Source of the DNA: Leifsonia xyli
Lineage (GTDB): Bacteria; Actinomycetota; Actinomycetes; Actinomycetales; Microbacteriaceae
Direction: 5' to 3'
DNA: 64,000 nucleotides
Assembly: GCA_003243275.1 (NCBI GenBank)
Contig: QFQR01000004.1
Span: 1 to 64,000, forward strand
Below, piece by piece: positions 8,255 to 16,524 of this stretch (positions are counted from its first letter, which is position 1; the number at the start of each line of letters is the position of its first letter). Made by a program: the position numbers and the translations under genes. Under the pieces are notes generated by a model. The model was not told the origin of the DNA, did not search any database, and worked only from the letters and a program-made list of their open reading frames with translations.

Positions 8255-10227
8255 ATGGTGACCCTGTCGTCGGGATCGAGCCAGAGAGCGTCGGCGGGTG
8301 TCAACGCGAAGGCGGAGGCGAACACGTCCAGGTTACGGACGATCTGGTTGCAACGGAACTCATTCGGCGAATGCGGGTCGATCGACAGCAGCCGCAACGC
8401 CTCCTCGTCGCGCAGTTTGATCTGCCAGGCCTGCGCCCAGCTGAGGAAGAAGCGCTCGGCCCCGCTCAGCCCGTCGACGACGGGTGGCTCCGCCCCGTCG
8501 AGCGAGAGCAGGTAGGCGCGCCAGGCGATCCCGAGCCCGCCCAGGTCGCCGATGTTCTCGCCGATCGTGAGCGCCCCGTTGACATGGTGGCCGGGCAGCT
8601 GGGCCGGCTCCAGCGCGTCGTACTGCGCGATGAGCTTCGAGGTGCGCTCCTCGAACGCGGCCCGGTCCTCCTCGGTCCACCAGTCGATGAGACGTCCGTC
8701 GCCGTCGAACCGCGAGCCCTGGTCGTCGAAGCCGTGGCCGATCTCGTGCCCGATGACCGCGCCGATCGCGCCGTAGTTGGCCGCCGCATCCCGCGCCTCG
8801 TCGAAGAACGGATACTGCAGGATCGCCGCCGGGAACACGATCTCGTTGAACCCCGGGTTGTAGTACGCGTTGATCGTCTGCGGGGTCATGAACCACTCGT
8901 CGCGGTCGATCGGCTTGCCGATCTTGCCGAGCTCGCGCGCGAACTCGACCGCCGCGGTGGCACGCACGTTGGCCACCAGATCGGACGGGTCGACGCTGAG
9001 CGCCGAATAGTCGCGCCACTTCGCCGGGTAACCGATCTTGGGGGTGAACCGGTCGAGCTTCTCGAGCGCGCGGACGCGGGTCTCGTCGGTCATCCAGTCG
9101 AGCGTCGTGATGCTCTGGCGGTAGGCCTCGATGAGGTGCGCGACGAGTTCATCCATCGCCGTCTTCGCGGCCGGGCTGAAGTGGCGCTCGACGTAGACCT
9201 TGCCGACCGCCTCACCCATCGCGCCCTCCACGAGGCTCACGCCGCGCTTCCAGCGCGCACGCAACTCGGGAGCGCCCGTGAGGGTCGTGCCGTAGAAGTC
9301 GAAGTTGGTCTGCACCACCTCGGCATGCAGGTAGGGCGCGACCGAGCGGATGAGCTGGAAGCGCAGCCAGTCGCGCCAGGCATCCAGGCGGTCGGCGGTG
9401 AGCAGGCCCGCGAGCCCTTCGAGGAAGCTGGGCTCGCGCACGACGACCGTGTCGAGGGCGCCTGCGGGAGCGTCGAGGCCCGTGAGCCAGGCGTCGAGCG
9501 GGGCGGATGCGGCGAGCGCGGCGGCATCCGTCCAGCTCATCGGGTTGTAGGTCGCCTGGCTGTCACGGGTGCGCACCTTGTCCCAGTGCTGGGCGGCGAG
9601 CGCGGTCTCGAGCTCGAGCACGCGGGCGGCGCGGGCGGCGGGCTCGTCGAAGCCGGCGAGGGTCAGCATCCGTTCGAGGTAGCCGAGGTAGGCCGTGCGG
9701 ATCTCGGCGAAGGCGTCCTCGCGGTAGTACGACTCGTCGGGGAGGCCGAGGCCCGCCTGCTCGAGGAAGACGAGGTAGCGCTCGGGGTCGCCAGGGTCGT
9801 TGTCGACGAAGGCGGCGAGGAAGCCGCCGACGCCCTGCCGCTCGAGGGCGCCGAGGGCGGTGAGGAAGCTCGGGATGTCGGTGAGCGTCGCGACCTCGGC
9901 GAGCTCGGCGCGGATCGGCTCCCAGCCGAGCGCCTCGATGCGCTCGGTGTCCATGAAGCTCGCGAAGAGGTCGCCGATCTTGCGCTCCTCGGTGCCGGGG
10001 GCGGCGCCGTGCGCCTCCTCGATGATCTCGCGCACGGCGAGCTCCGCGGCCTCCGCGAGCAGATAGAAGGAGCCGTAGCGGGCCTTGTCTGCGGGGATCT
10101 CGGTGCGCGCGATCCAGCGCTCGTTGACGTGCCGGAACAGGTCGTCCTGCACGCGGATGTCGGGGTCTAGCTCCTCCAGCGCGATCCCGGATGCGGTGTG
10201 CGGGTTGGCGTCGGCGGCATCGCTCAT
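8248..10227 (-). CDS. pepO: M13 family zinc metallopeptidase (neprilysin/PepO type)
   Basis: Zinc endopeptidase cutting small peptides. The 659-aa length fits bacterial PepO. The zinc motif H494-E-I-G-H498 lies in GHEIGHGFDDQGSRFD, with the downstream zinc ligand Glu in ENIGDLGG about 60 residues later and the substrate-binding NAYYNP motif about 40 residues before. No signal peptide or membrane helix is visible, so it is probably cytosolic, as many actinobacterial M13 enzymes are. ATG 10227 (MSDAADANPHT) was chosen; the frame stays open further upstream but only through the neighbouring intergenic repeat and antisense to the epimerase gene. It is followed directly by the serine hydrolase and diverges from the gene at 10333. 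Confidence 0.92.
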   Translation of the reverse strand: MSDAADANPHTASGIALEELDPDIRVQDDLFRHVNERWIARTEIPADKARYGSFYLLAEAAELAVREIIEEAHGAAPGTEERKIGDLFASFMDTERIEALGWEPIRAELAEVATLTDIPSFLTALGALERQGVGGFLAAFVDNDPGDPERYLVFLEQAGLGLPDESYYREDAFAEIRTAYLGYLERMLTLAGFDEPAARAARVLELETALAAQHWDKVRTRDSQATYNPMSWTDAAALAASAPLDAWLTGLDAPAGALDTVVVREPSFLEGLAGLLTADRLDAWRDWLRFQLIRSVAPYLHAEVVQTNFDFYGTTLTGAPELRARWKRGVSLVEGAMGEAVGKVYVERHFSPAAKTAMDELVAHLIEAYRQSITTLDWMTDETRVRALEKLDRFTPKIGYPAKWRDYSALSVDPSDLVANVRATAAVEFARELGKIGKPIDRDEWFMTPQTINAYYNPGFNEIVFPAAILQYPFFDEARDAAANYGAIGAVIGHEIGHGFDDQGSRFDGDGRLIDWWTEEDRAAFEERTSKLIAQYDALEPAQLPGHHVNGALTIGENIGDLGGLGIAWRAYLLSLDGAEPPVVDGLSGAERFFLSWAQAWQIKLRDEEALRLLSIDPHSPNEFRCNQIVRNLDVFASAFALTPADALWLDPDDRVTIW

Positions 10228-10240
10228 ACCCGCCACCCTA

Positions 10241-10315
10241 TGCAAAACGCTGCAGCGCTTGGCTGGGAGCGCCGGGAATGAGGGGCGCCGCGAGCCCAGC
10301 GCTGCAGCGTTTGGC
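10241..10315. repeat. Paired-palindrome intergenic element, copy 1
   Basis: Two CTGCAG-centred palindromes, AAACGCTGCAGCGCTT (10245-10260) and AGCGCTGCAGCGTTT (10298-10312), with centres at 10252.5 and 10304.5, exactly 52 bp apart. The two sites are inverted relative to each other, and between them a smaller hairpin can form (AGCGCC...GGCGCC). The same architecture and spacing recur at 25383-25453. Here it fills the gap between the divergent pepO and epimerase genes. Confidence 0.8.
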
Positions 10316-10332
10316 ATCCCTAGACTCGGGCC

Positions 10333-11316
10333 ATGGCAGCGCAGCGGGTGCTCATCGTCGGCGGCAACGGGATCATCAGCGCGTCGGTGTCGCAGCTGGC
10401 GGTCGAGCGCGGGTGGCAGGTGACGCTGCTCAATCGCGGGGTCTCCGACCTGCGGCCCGCGATCGCCGGCGCGGAGGTGCTGATCGGCGACGCGGACGAC
10501 CCCGCATCCGTCGCCGCCGCGGTCGGCACGCGTGAGTTCGACGTGGTCGCCAACTTCCGCGCGTTCCGGCCCGAGCAGGTGGCCGCGGATGTCGCCCTCT
10601 TCACCGGACGCACCGGCCAGTACCTCTTCATCTCCTCCGCATCCGCGTACCAGAAGCCGATCGCACAACTGCCGATCGTCGAGGCGACCCCGCTCGTCAA
10701 CCCGTTCTGGCGGTACTCGCGCGACAAGATCGCCTGCGAGGACGTGCTGGTCGCCGCCTCCCGCGCCGACGGGTTCCCGATGACGATCGTGCGCCCCTCG
10801 CACACCTACGACGCGAGCCTCATCCCCCTCGAAGGCGGCTGGACGGCACTGCAGCGCATGCTCGACGGCAAGCCGGTCATCGTGCACGGCGACGGCACGA
10901 GCTGGTGGACCCTCACCCACGCCCGCGACTTCGCGCGCGCCTTCGTCGGCCTGTTCGGCAACCCGCACGCGATCGGATCCGCCGTGCACATCACGGGCGA
11001 CGAGTCGCTCACCTGGGACCAGATCGCGCGGCTGCTCGGCCGCGCCCTCGGGGTCGAGCCAACGATCGTGCACGTGGCCTCGGATGCGATCGCCCGCGAG
11101 CTCCCCGAGATCGGGCCGGGCCTGCTCGGCGACAAGGCGCACTCGGTGCTCTTCGACAACACCCGCATCAAGACGCTCGTGCCGGGCTGGGTCGCGACGA
11201 CCCCGTTCGCGGACGGCGCCCGCGAGATCGCCGCCTGGCACCTCGCGGATGCCGCCCGCCGCCCCGTGGATCCCGAACTCGACGCCGCCTTCGACCGGCT
11301 CGCCGCATCCGCCTGA
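10333..11316 (+). CDS. NAD-dependent epimerase/dehydratase family protein
   Basis: A 327-aa extended-SDR Rossmann protein. The N-terminal nucleotide-binding loop reads VLIVGGNGIISASV at about residues 6-19, and the catalytic tyrosine-lysine pair is probably YSRDK (about residue 135), with FISSASAYQK preceding it. The C-terminal part includes the WWTLTHARDFARAFVGL stretch seen in reductases that modify sugar nucleotides and in some plant and bacterial NAD-dependent epimerases. The substrate cannot be read from sequence. Its neighbours (peptidase, LacI regulator) give no pathway. Transcription probably ends at the long inverted repeat at 11320-11408. Confidence 0.8.
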   Translation: MAAQRVLIVGGNGIISASVSQLAVERGWQVTLLNRGVSDLRPAIAGAEVLIGDADDPASVAAAVGTREFDVVANFRAFRPEQVAADVALFTGRTGQYLFISSASAYQKPIAQLPIVEATPLVNPFWRYSRDKIACEDVLVAASRADGFPMTIVRPSHTYDASLIPLEGGWTALQRMLDGKPVIVHGDGTSWWTLTHARDFARAFVGLFGNPHAIGSAVHITGDESLTWDQIARLLGRALGVEPTIVHVASDAIARELPEIGPGLLGDKAHSVLFDNTRIKTLVPGWVATTPFADGAREIAAWHLADAARRPVDPELDAAFDRLAASA

Positions 11317-11319
11317 CCC

Positions 11320-11408
11320 CTCACGCCCCCCTCGCTGAGTGGTCGGTTTCTTGCCTCATTCTCGAGTCTTGAGGCCAGAAACCGACCACTCAGCGAGGGG
11401 GGCGTGAG
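11320..11408. terminator. Very long inverted repeat (39-bp arms) between convergent genes
   Basis: Arms 11320-11358 and 11370-11408 pair over 39 bp with one mismatch around an 11-nt loop. It overlaps the last five codons and stop of the LacI gene and lies just past the epimerase stop, so it can terminate from both sides. The arm length far exceeds what termination needs (see findings). Confidence 0.8.
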
Positions 11409-12448
11409 ACCGTGGCGCCCGGGTGGAGCTCGGCCGAGAGGGAGACGGACGCGGGGGTGTGCCCCGCGAGGGCGGCACGCACCGCGCGCCCGGCGGCACG
11501 TCCCTTCTCGACCGCGGGCTGCACGAGCGTCGTGAGGTCGTGCGCCGTGAGCCCCTGCAGGCGGATGCCGTCGAACCCCAGCACGCTCAGCTCCTCCGGC
11601 ACAGCGATCCCGAGCTCCTCGGCGGCCCGGATGACGCCCACCGCGAGCAGATCGCTCTGCGCGATCACCGCGGTCGGCCGCTCGTGCTCGGGCGCGTCGA
11701 GCAACGCCCGCCCGGCCGCGTAGCCCTCCGCGACGGTGCTGCCGCCGGTCGAGACGCCCCCCGCATCCGGGAACACCGCGCGCGCGCCGCGGATGCGCTC
11801 GGATGCTGTGAACGCCGTCGCCGCCGCCTCGCGCTCCGGGGTGAGCGGGTCGCGGGTGCGCGCGATGTCGAGCGGCAGGGTCACGAGCGCGACGCGCGCG
11901 TGCCCGAGCCCGCGCAGCAGCTCGGCTCCGCGTCGCGTCGCTGCGGCATTGTCGAGGTCGATGGAGACGACCTCCGCGAGCGGCGGCGCCTCGATCGCGA
12001 TGAGCGGGATGCGGCGGCGCTGCAGGAGCTCGACGGAGGTCGCGAGATCCGCGCTGCAGCCGAGCAGGATCGCAGCATCCATCGGCACGGCCGCGAGGTC
12101 GATGCCCGAGCCCGGCACCCACGGCAGCACGAGCAGCCCGAAGCCCTCGTCGGCGAGCTCCTCCCCCAGCCCGTCGAGCAGGGCGAGGTTGATGGGATCG
12201 CGGAAGGCGTCGCCCAGGCGGTCCTCGGTCACGACGCCGACGACGCCCGTGCGTCCGCGGCGCAAGGAGCGCGCCGTCGGATCGGGTCCCGCATAGCCGA
12301 GTGCGGCCGCGGCATCGAGCACGCGCGCCCGCGTGCCCTCCGCGACGGGACCGGCCCCGCTGAACACCAGGGAGGCGGTGGAGGCCGAGACGCCTGCGCG
12401 CGCCGCGACGGCGGCGAGCGTGGGACGGACGTTTGCCGTGTCGGACAT
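11390..12448 (-). CDS. LacI-family transcriptional regulator
   Basis: A 352-aa repressor. The N-terminal helix-turn-helix is TLAAVAARAGVSASTASLVF (about residues 10-29), followed by the hinge helix and a periplasmic-binding-protein-like effector domain (about residues 65-345) ending SVLGFDGIRLQGLTAHDLTTLVQP. The effector, probably a sugar or small metabolite, cannot be named. Divergent to the MFS transporter at 12538, with which it shares a 90-nt intergenic region holding two abutting 14-bp operator-like palindromes. Autorepression together with control of the transporter is the natural reading. Its last codons are formed by one arm of the long inverted repeat, so the C-terminal SRPPR tail may be a by-product of that element. 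Confidence 0.92.
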   Translation of the reverse strand: MSDTANVRPTLAAVAARAGVSASTASLVFSGAGPVAEGTRARVLDAAAALGYAGPDPTARSLRRGRTGVVGVVTEDRLGDAFRDPINLALLDGLGEELADEGFGLLVLPWVPGSGIDLAAVPMDAAILLGCSADLATSVELLQRRRIPLIAIEAPPLAEVVSIDLDNAAATRRGAELLRGLGHARVALVTLPLDIARTRDPLTPEREAAATAFTASERIRGARAVFPDAGGVSTGGSTVAEGYAAGRALLDAPEHERPTAVIAQSDLLAVGVIRAAEELGIAVPEELSVLGFDGIRLQGLTAHDLTTLVQPAVEKGRAAGRAVRAALAGHTPASVSLSAELHPGATVSRPPR

Positions 12449-12463
12449 CGCGCGCTAGCCTAC

Positions 12464-12492
12464 TCGAAACGATTCGATCGAATCGATTCGAT
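12464..12492. promoter_or_regulatory. Tandem LacI-type operators between lacI-like and MFS genes
   Basis: Two abutting 14-bp sites with a central CG: TCGAAACGATTCGA (12464-12477) and TCGAATCGATTCGA (12478-12491). Sites overlapping both junctions also make the palindrome GATTCGATCGAATC (12471-12484). The location between the regulator start (12448) and the transporter start (12538) fits control of both promoters by the LacI protein. Binding by this protein is inference. Confidence 0.7.
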
Positions 12493-12537
12493 CCGCCGGG
12501 ATCCGCCCCACCCGCACGACGACCTCCGGACCTCAGC

Positions 12538-13785
12538 ATGACGACGACGCCCACCCGCTCCACCCACGCCACCGCGTGGCGTAACGCCGTGTTCGCGGTG
12601 TTCGCCCTCAACGGCATCGGAGCCGCCACCTGGGCCATCCGCATCCCGTCGATCCGCGACCAGCTCGAGCTCTCGACCTCGTTCGTCGGCTACCTCATCC
12701 TGGGCGTCTCGATCGGGTCCATCATCGGCCTGCTGCTCGCGAGCCACCTCTTCCAGTGGCTCGGAGGACGCCGCACGATCGCTCTCACGCTCGCCATCTG
12801 CGCGCTCGGGCTCGTCGGCATCGGACTCGGCACGAGCGTCGTCGGCTCGTTCCCGCTCGTGGTCGCCTCGATGGGTGTCTACGGCTTCGGCAGCGCCATC
12901 TGCGATGTCGCCATGAACGTGGAGGGCGCGGCGGTCGAGAAGGCGATCGGCAAGACGATCATGCCGCTCTTCCACGCCAGCTGGAGCGCGGGCATGGTGA
13001 TCGGCACGAGCGTCGGGACGGCGCTCGTCTTCGCGCACATCGACGTCGTCTGGCACGCGGTCGGCATGGCGGCGCTGCTGCTCGTCGGCGCGATCCTGGC
13101 CCCGCGCGCGATCCCCCGCGTCGCGACCCACGCCGAGACGGGCGAGGCCGTCGCGCACGTCTCGTTCCGTGACCGGATGGCGATCTGGCTCGAACCACGC
13201 ACCCTTGCGATCGGGCTCATCGCCCTCGGGATGGCGTTCACGGAGGGTTCCGCGAACGACTGGCTGGCCCTCGGCATGGTCGACGACCGCGGGCTCGAGA
13301 ACGGCCAGGCTGCGGCCCTCTTCACCGTGTTCACCGCGTCGATGATGGTCGGGCGCATCGCCGGCGGCCCGCTCATCGACCGCTTCGGACGCGTGATCGT
13401 GCTGTGGATCACCGGTGCGTCCGCCGCGGTCGGGCTCGCTCTCGTGATCTTCGTGCCCAGCATCCCGGTGGCCGTCGTCGGGATCGTGCTGTGGGGGATC
13501 GGCGCCTCGCTCGGCTTCCCGGTCGCGATGTCGGCCGCGGCCGACGACCCCGCGCGCGCCGCTGCCCGGGTGTCGGCCGTCGCCACCGTCGGGTACTGCG
13601 CCTTCCTCGTCGGGCCGCCGGTGATCGGCCTGGTGGGCGAGCACGTCGGCATCCTCAACGCGCTGCTCATCGTGTTCGTGCTGCTCGTGCTCGCGACGCT
13701 CGCAGCCCCCGCCGCTCGACCGCCTCGCTCCTCCCGGGGGGCGGATGCCGCATCCGCCCCGTCCGCATCGGAGTCGATGAGCTAG
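12538..13785 (+). CDS. MFS transporter
   Basis: A 415-aa major facilitator permease with about 12 hydrophobic helices. Seen: N-terminal helix WRNAVFAVFALNGIGAATWAIRIP, the loop 2-3 region HLFQWLGGRRTIAL (conserved in place of GxxxDRxGRR), and in the second half the equivalent loop PLIDRFGRVIVLW. The organisation resembles the fucose/galactose-like or YfkF-like MFS branch, but the substrate is not readable. The start ATG 12538 follows the operator region; the frame is open upstream only through lacI antisense DNA. Probable target of the divergent LacI regulator. Forty-two nucleotides separate it from the MATE gene, so read-through is likely. Confidence 0.88.
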   Translation: MTTTPTRSTHATAWRNAVFAVFALNGIGAATWAIRIPSIRDQLELSTSFVGYLILGVSIGSIIGLLLASHLFQWLGGRRTIALTLAICALGLVGIGLGTSVVGSFPLVVASMGVYGFGSAICDVAMNVEGAAVEKAIGKTIMPLFHASWSAGMVIGTSVGTALVFAHIDVVWHAVGMAALLLVGAILAPRAIPRVATHAETGEAVAHVSFRDRMAIWLEPRTLAIGLIALGMAFTEGSANDWLALGMVDDRGLENGQAAALFTVFTASMMVGRIAGGPLIDRFGRVIVLWITGASAAVGLALVIFVPSIPVAVVGIVLWGIGASLGFPVAMSAAADDPARAAARVSAVATVGYCAFLVGPPVIGLVGEHVGILNALLIVFVLLVLATLAAPAARPPRSSRGADAASAPSASESMS

Positions 13786-13827
13786 CGGCGACGCTCGATC
13801 GCCTCGCCCCGCGGATACCGTGGAGCC

Positions 13828-15141
13828 GTGAGGGCGGTCGACCGGCGCATCCTGGGCCTCGCCGTGCCCGCGCTCGGCGCGCTCGTCGCCGAGCCGCTGT
13901 TCCTCGCGACCGACACCGCCCTCGTCGGCCACCTCGGCGTCGATGAGCTCGCAGGCCTCGGCCTCGCGAGCACCGTGCTGCAGACCGCGATCGGACTGCT
14001 GGTGTTCCTCGCCTACGCGACGACCCCGGCGGTCGCCCGGATGCTGGGGGCCGGTGACCGCGCAGGCGCGGTGCGGGCGGGAGTCGACGGCATCTGGCTC
14101 GCACTCGTCCTCGGCGTGGTGCTCGCGGTCGTCGGAGTCGCCACCGCTGCCCCACTCGCAGCGGCCTTCGGTGCGAGCGCGCGCGTCACCGAGCTCGCGG
14201 TGCTCTACCTCGGCATCTCGTGCGCGGGCATCCCGGCGATGCTCGCCGTGATCGCCGCCACCGGCCTGTTCCGCGGCCTCCAGGACACCCGCACCCCGCT
14301 CGTGATCGCGGTCGCGGGCTTCGCGGCGAACGGTGCTCTCAACGCCTTCCTCATCTACGGCGTCGGCTGGGGCATCGCAGGTTCGGCGATCGGCACGGTG
14401 CTCGCACAGTGGGGCATGGCGGCGGTGTGCCTCCAGATCGCGGTGCGGCACGCTCGGCGAGTCGGGGCGAGCATCCGTCCGGGCCTGCCGGGGGTGGCCG
14501 CGGCGGCGCGCTCGGGCGCATGGATGCTGCTGCGCACGGTGACCCTGCGGGTGGCTCTCGTCGCCACCACGGTCGCGGCGACGAGCCTCGGCACCGTCAC
14601 CCTCGCGTCGACGCAGGTGCTGTTCCAACTCACCTTCCTGTTCGCGCTCGCGCTCGACGCGTTCGCGATCGCCGCGCAGGCGATGGTCGGCTTCGACCTG
14701 GGTGCGGGCAGCACCGCGCAACTGCGCGCGACCGTTCGCCGCCTCCTGGTGTGGGGTGTCGCCTCCGGTCTCGTGCTCGGGGCGCTGCTCGCGGTCGCCG
14801 CGCCCTGGCTCGGGCGGGTCTTCTCCTCGGATGCGGAGGTGATCGCCGCGGTTCCGGCCGGTGCTTGGGCGATCGCCGCAACGCTGCCGCTCGGCGCGCT
14901 CGTGTTCGTGCTCGACGGGGTGCTCATCGGCGCCGCCGATGGGCGCTACCTCGCGCTGGCCGGCCTCGTCAACCTCGTCGTCTACCTTCCGTTGCTCTGG
15001 TGGGCGGCCCAGACGCCGGATGCCGCGGGCGCCCCCGCCACCGTGCTCGCGATCCAGCTCGCCTACGGCGTGGGCTTCTACGGCATCCGCGCCCTGACCC
15101 TCGGCGCACGCACCCTCGGCACCCGGTGGATGGCGTCGTAG
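13828..15141 (+). CDS. MATE family efflux transporter (DinF-like)
   Basis: A 437-aa multidrug and toxin extrusion protein with 12 predicted membrane helices in two homologous halves. It starts DRRILGLAVPALGALVAEPLFLATDTALVGHLG, the typical first helix and loop of DinF-type MATE proteins (PALxxLxxEPLxxLxDTAxVGHLG), and has the second-half equivalent VTLASTQVLFQLTFLFALALDAF split by a long periplasmic loop. It should export cationic compounds using Na+ or H+. GTG 13828 is the only sensible start, with GGAG close upstream. It lies between the MFS gene and rlmN, all rightward; a perfect palindrome at 15156 may terminate it. Confidence 0.93.
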   Translation: MRAVDRRILGLAVPALGALVAEPLFLATDTALVGHLGVDELAGLGLASTVLQTAIGLLVFLAYATTPAVARMLGAGDRAGAVRAGVDGIWLALVLGVVLAVVGVATAAPLAAAFGASARVTELAVLYLGISCAGIPAMLAVIAATGLFRGLQDTRTPLVIAVAGFAANGALNAFLIYGVGWGIAGSAIGTVLAQWGMAAVCLQIAVRHARRVGASIRPGLPGVAAAARSGAWMLLRTVTLRVALVATTVAATSLGTVTLASTQVLFQLTFLFALALDAFAIAAQAMVGFDLGAGSTAQLRATVRRLLVWGVASGLVLGALLAVAAPWLGRVFSSDAEVIAAVPAGAWAIAATLPLGALVFVLDGVLIGAADGRYLALAGLVNLVVYLPLLWWAAQTPDAAGAPATVLAIQLAYGVGFYGIRALTLGARTLGTRWMAS

Positions 15142-15155
15142 CTCCAGCTCGCACC

Positions 15156-15185
15156 TCGCCGCCCCAGAAGCTTCTGGGGCGGCGA
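15156..15185. terminator. Perfect 30-bp palindrome after the MATE gene
   Basis: A fully symmetric 30-bp sequence centred on the HindIII-like AAGCTT (15168-15173). It lies 15 nt past the MATE stop and 54 nt before the rlmN start. As RNA it forms a 13-bp stem with a 4-nt loop; termination or partial termination is the likely role. Confidence 0.65.
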
Positions 15186-15239
15186 CACCGCAGCTCCAGC
15201 TACGAGCACCTCACAGCCACGAACTGCGAGAATCATGCG

Positions 15240-16430
15240 GTGAGCGAGATCAAGCAGGTGCGGCCCCGCACGGAGGGCTGGACCCAGAAGGTGGAGGCCG
15301 ACGGCCGACCGGTGCTGCAGTTCGCCTCCCCCCGCCGCACCCAGCCGCCCGTGCACCTGGCCGACCTCACCCCCGAGGAGCGGGCCGCGAAGGTCGTCGA
15401 GCTGGGCATGCCGGCGTTCCGCGCGAAGCAGCTCGCCACGCACTACTTCACGCACCACACCACCGACCCGAGCGAGATGACCGACCTGCCGAAGGCGGGC
15501 CGCGACGAACTGGTCGCCGCGTTGCTCCCGCCGCTGCTCACCGAGGTGCGGCGGCTGCGCACCGACAGGGGCGAGACCATCAAGTTCCTCTGGCGCCTCT
15601 TCGACGGCGCCCTCGTCGAGTCGGTGCTCATGCGCTATCCCGGTCGCGTCACGCTGTGCGTGTCGAGCCAGGCCGGATGCGGCATGAACTGCCCGTTCTG
15701 CGCGACCGGCCAGGCGGGCCTCACCCGCAACATGTCGGCGGCCGAGATCGTGGCACAGGTCGTGGAGGCGAACCGGGCGATCTCCGCGGGCGAGCTCGGC
15801 GGCCTCCGCCGCGATGGCGGGCACGACGCCCCGCGGGTCACCAACATCGTCTTCATGGGCATGGGCGAACCGCTCGCCAACTACAACCGGCTCATGAAGG
15901 CGGTGCGCGTCATGGTCGCACCGGCCCCCGACGGGCTCGGGATGTCGGCCCGCCACATCACGGTGTCGTCCGTGGGGCTGGCCCCCGCCATCCGGAAGCT
16001 GGCCGACGAGGATCTGCCGCTCACCTTCGCGCTCAGCCTGCACGCACCCGACGACGTGCTACGCGACGAGCTGATCCCGGTGAACTCGCGCTGGAAGGTC
16101 GACGAGGCGCTCGACGCCGCGCGGCACTACTTCGAGGTCACCGGCCGGCGCGTCTCGATCGAGTACGCGCTCATCAAGGACATGAACGACCACGCCTGGC
16201 GCGCGGAGCTGCTCGCGCAGAAGCTCAACGAGCGCGGCCGCGGCTGGGTGCACGTGAACCCGATCCCGCTGAACCCGACGCCAGGGTCGGTGTGGACGGC
16301 ATCGGATGCGGACGTGACCGCAGAGTTCATCGCGCGTCTCGAGGTGGCCGGCATCCCGACGACCCTGCGCGACACCCGCGGCAAGGAGATCGACGGCGCC
16401 TGCGGCCAGCTCGCCGCTGCCGACGGCTGA
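15240..16430 (+). CDS. rlmN: Dual-specificity 23S rRNA/tRNA adenine C2-methyltransferase RlmN
   Basis: Radical-SAM enzyme methylating A2503 of 23S rRNA and A37 of some tRNAs. 396 aa. The 4Fe-4S motif C147-GMN-C151-PF-C154 is present, followed by MGMGEPLANYNR (SAM binding), and the C-terminal catalytic Cys lies in KEIDGACGQL. The N-terminal accessory domain includes PAFRAKQLATHYF. The GTG at 15240 is the first plausible start after the palindrome. The stop is followed directly by a run of 13 C residues. No operon partner is obvious. Confidence 0.96.
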   Translation: MSEIKQVRPRTEGWTQKVEADGRPVLQFASPRRTQPPVHLADLTPEERAAKVVELGMPAFRAKQLATHYFTHHTTDPSEMTDLPKAGRDELVAALLPPLLTEVRRLRTDRGETIKFLWRLFDGALVESVLMRYPGRVTLCVSSQAGCGMNCPFCATGQAGLTRNMSAAEIVAQVVEANRAISAGELGGLRRDGGHDAPRVTNIVFMGMGEPLANYNRLMKAVRVMVAPAPDGLGMSARHITVSSVGLAPAIRKLADEDLPLTFALSLHAPDDVLRDELIPVNSRWKVDEALDAARHYFEVTGRRVSIEYALIKDMNDHAWRAELLAQKLNERGRGWVHVNPIPLNPTPGSVWTASDADVTAEFIARLEVAGIPTTLRDTRGKEIDGACGQLAAADG

Positions 16431-16443
16431 CCCCCCCCCCCCC
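16431..16443. repeat. Homopolymer run of 13 C
   Basis: Thirteen consecutive C residues start immediately after the rlmN TGA. Such a tract is prone to length slippage in replication and in sequencing; here it is outside any reading frame. Confidence 0.95.
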
Positions 16444-16524
16444 GCGTTTGCGGGACTGTCGTCGGCTGCCATCGGGATCTACCGTGAGGAAAGCTACGCG
16501 GACCCCCGACCGCGGAAGGACCCG

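Noticed and set aside
8035..10170. A 711-codon frame antisense to the M13 peptidase
   Set aside because: Sense strand has a complete zinc peptidase with all motifs; the antisense frame has none.
12460..14721. A 753-codon frame antisense to the MFS and MATE genes
   Set aside because: Composition is Arg/Asp/Glu/His-rich without structure, and the sense strand encodes clear transporters.
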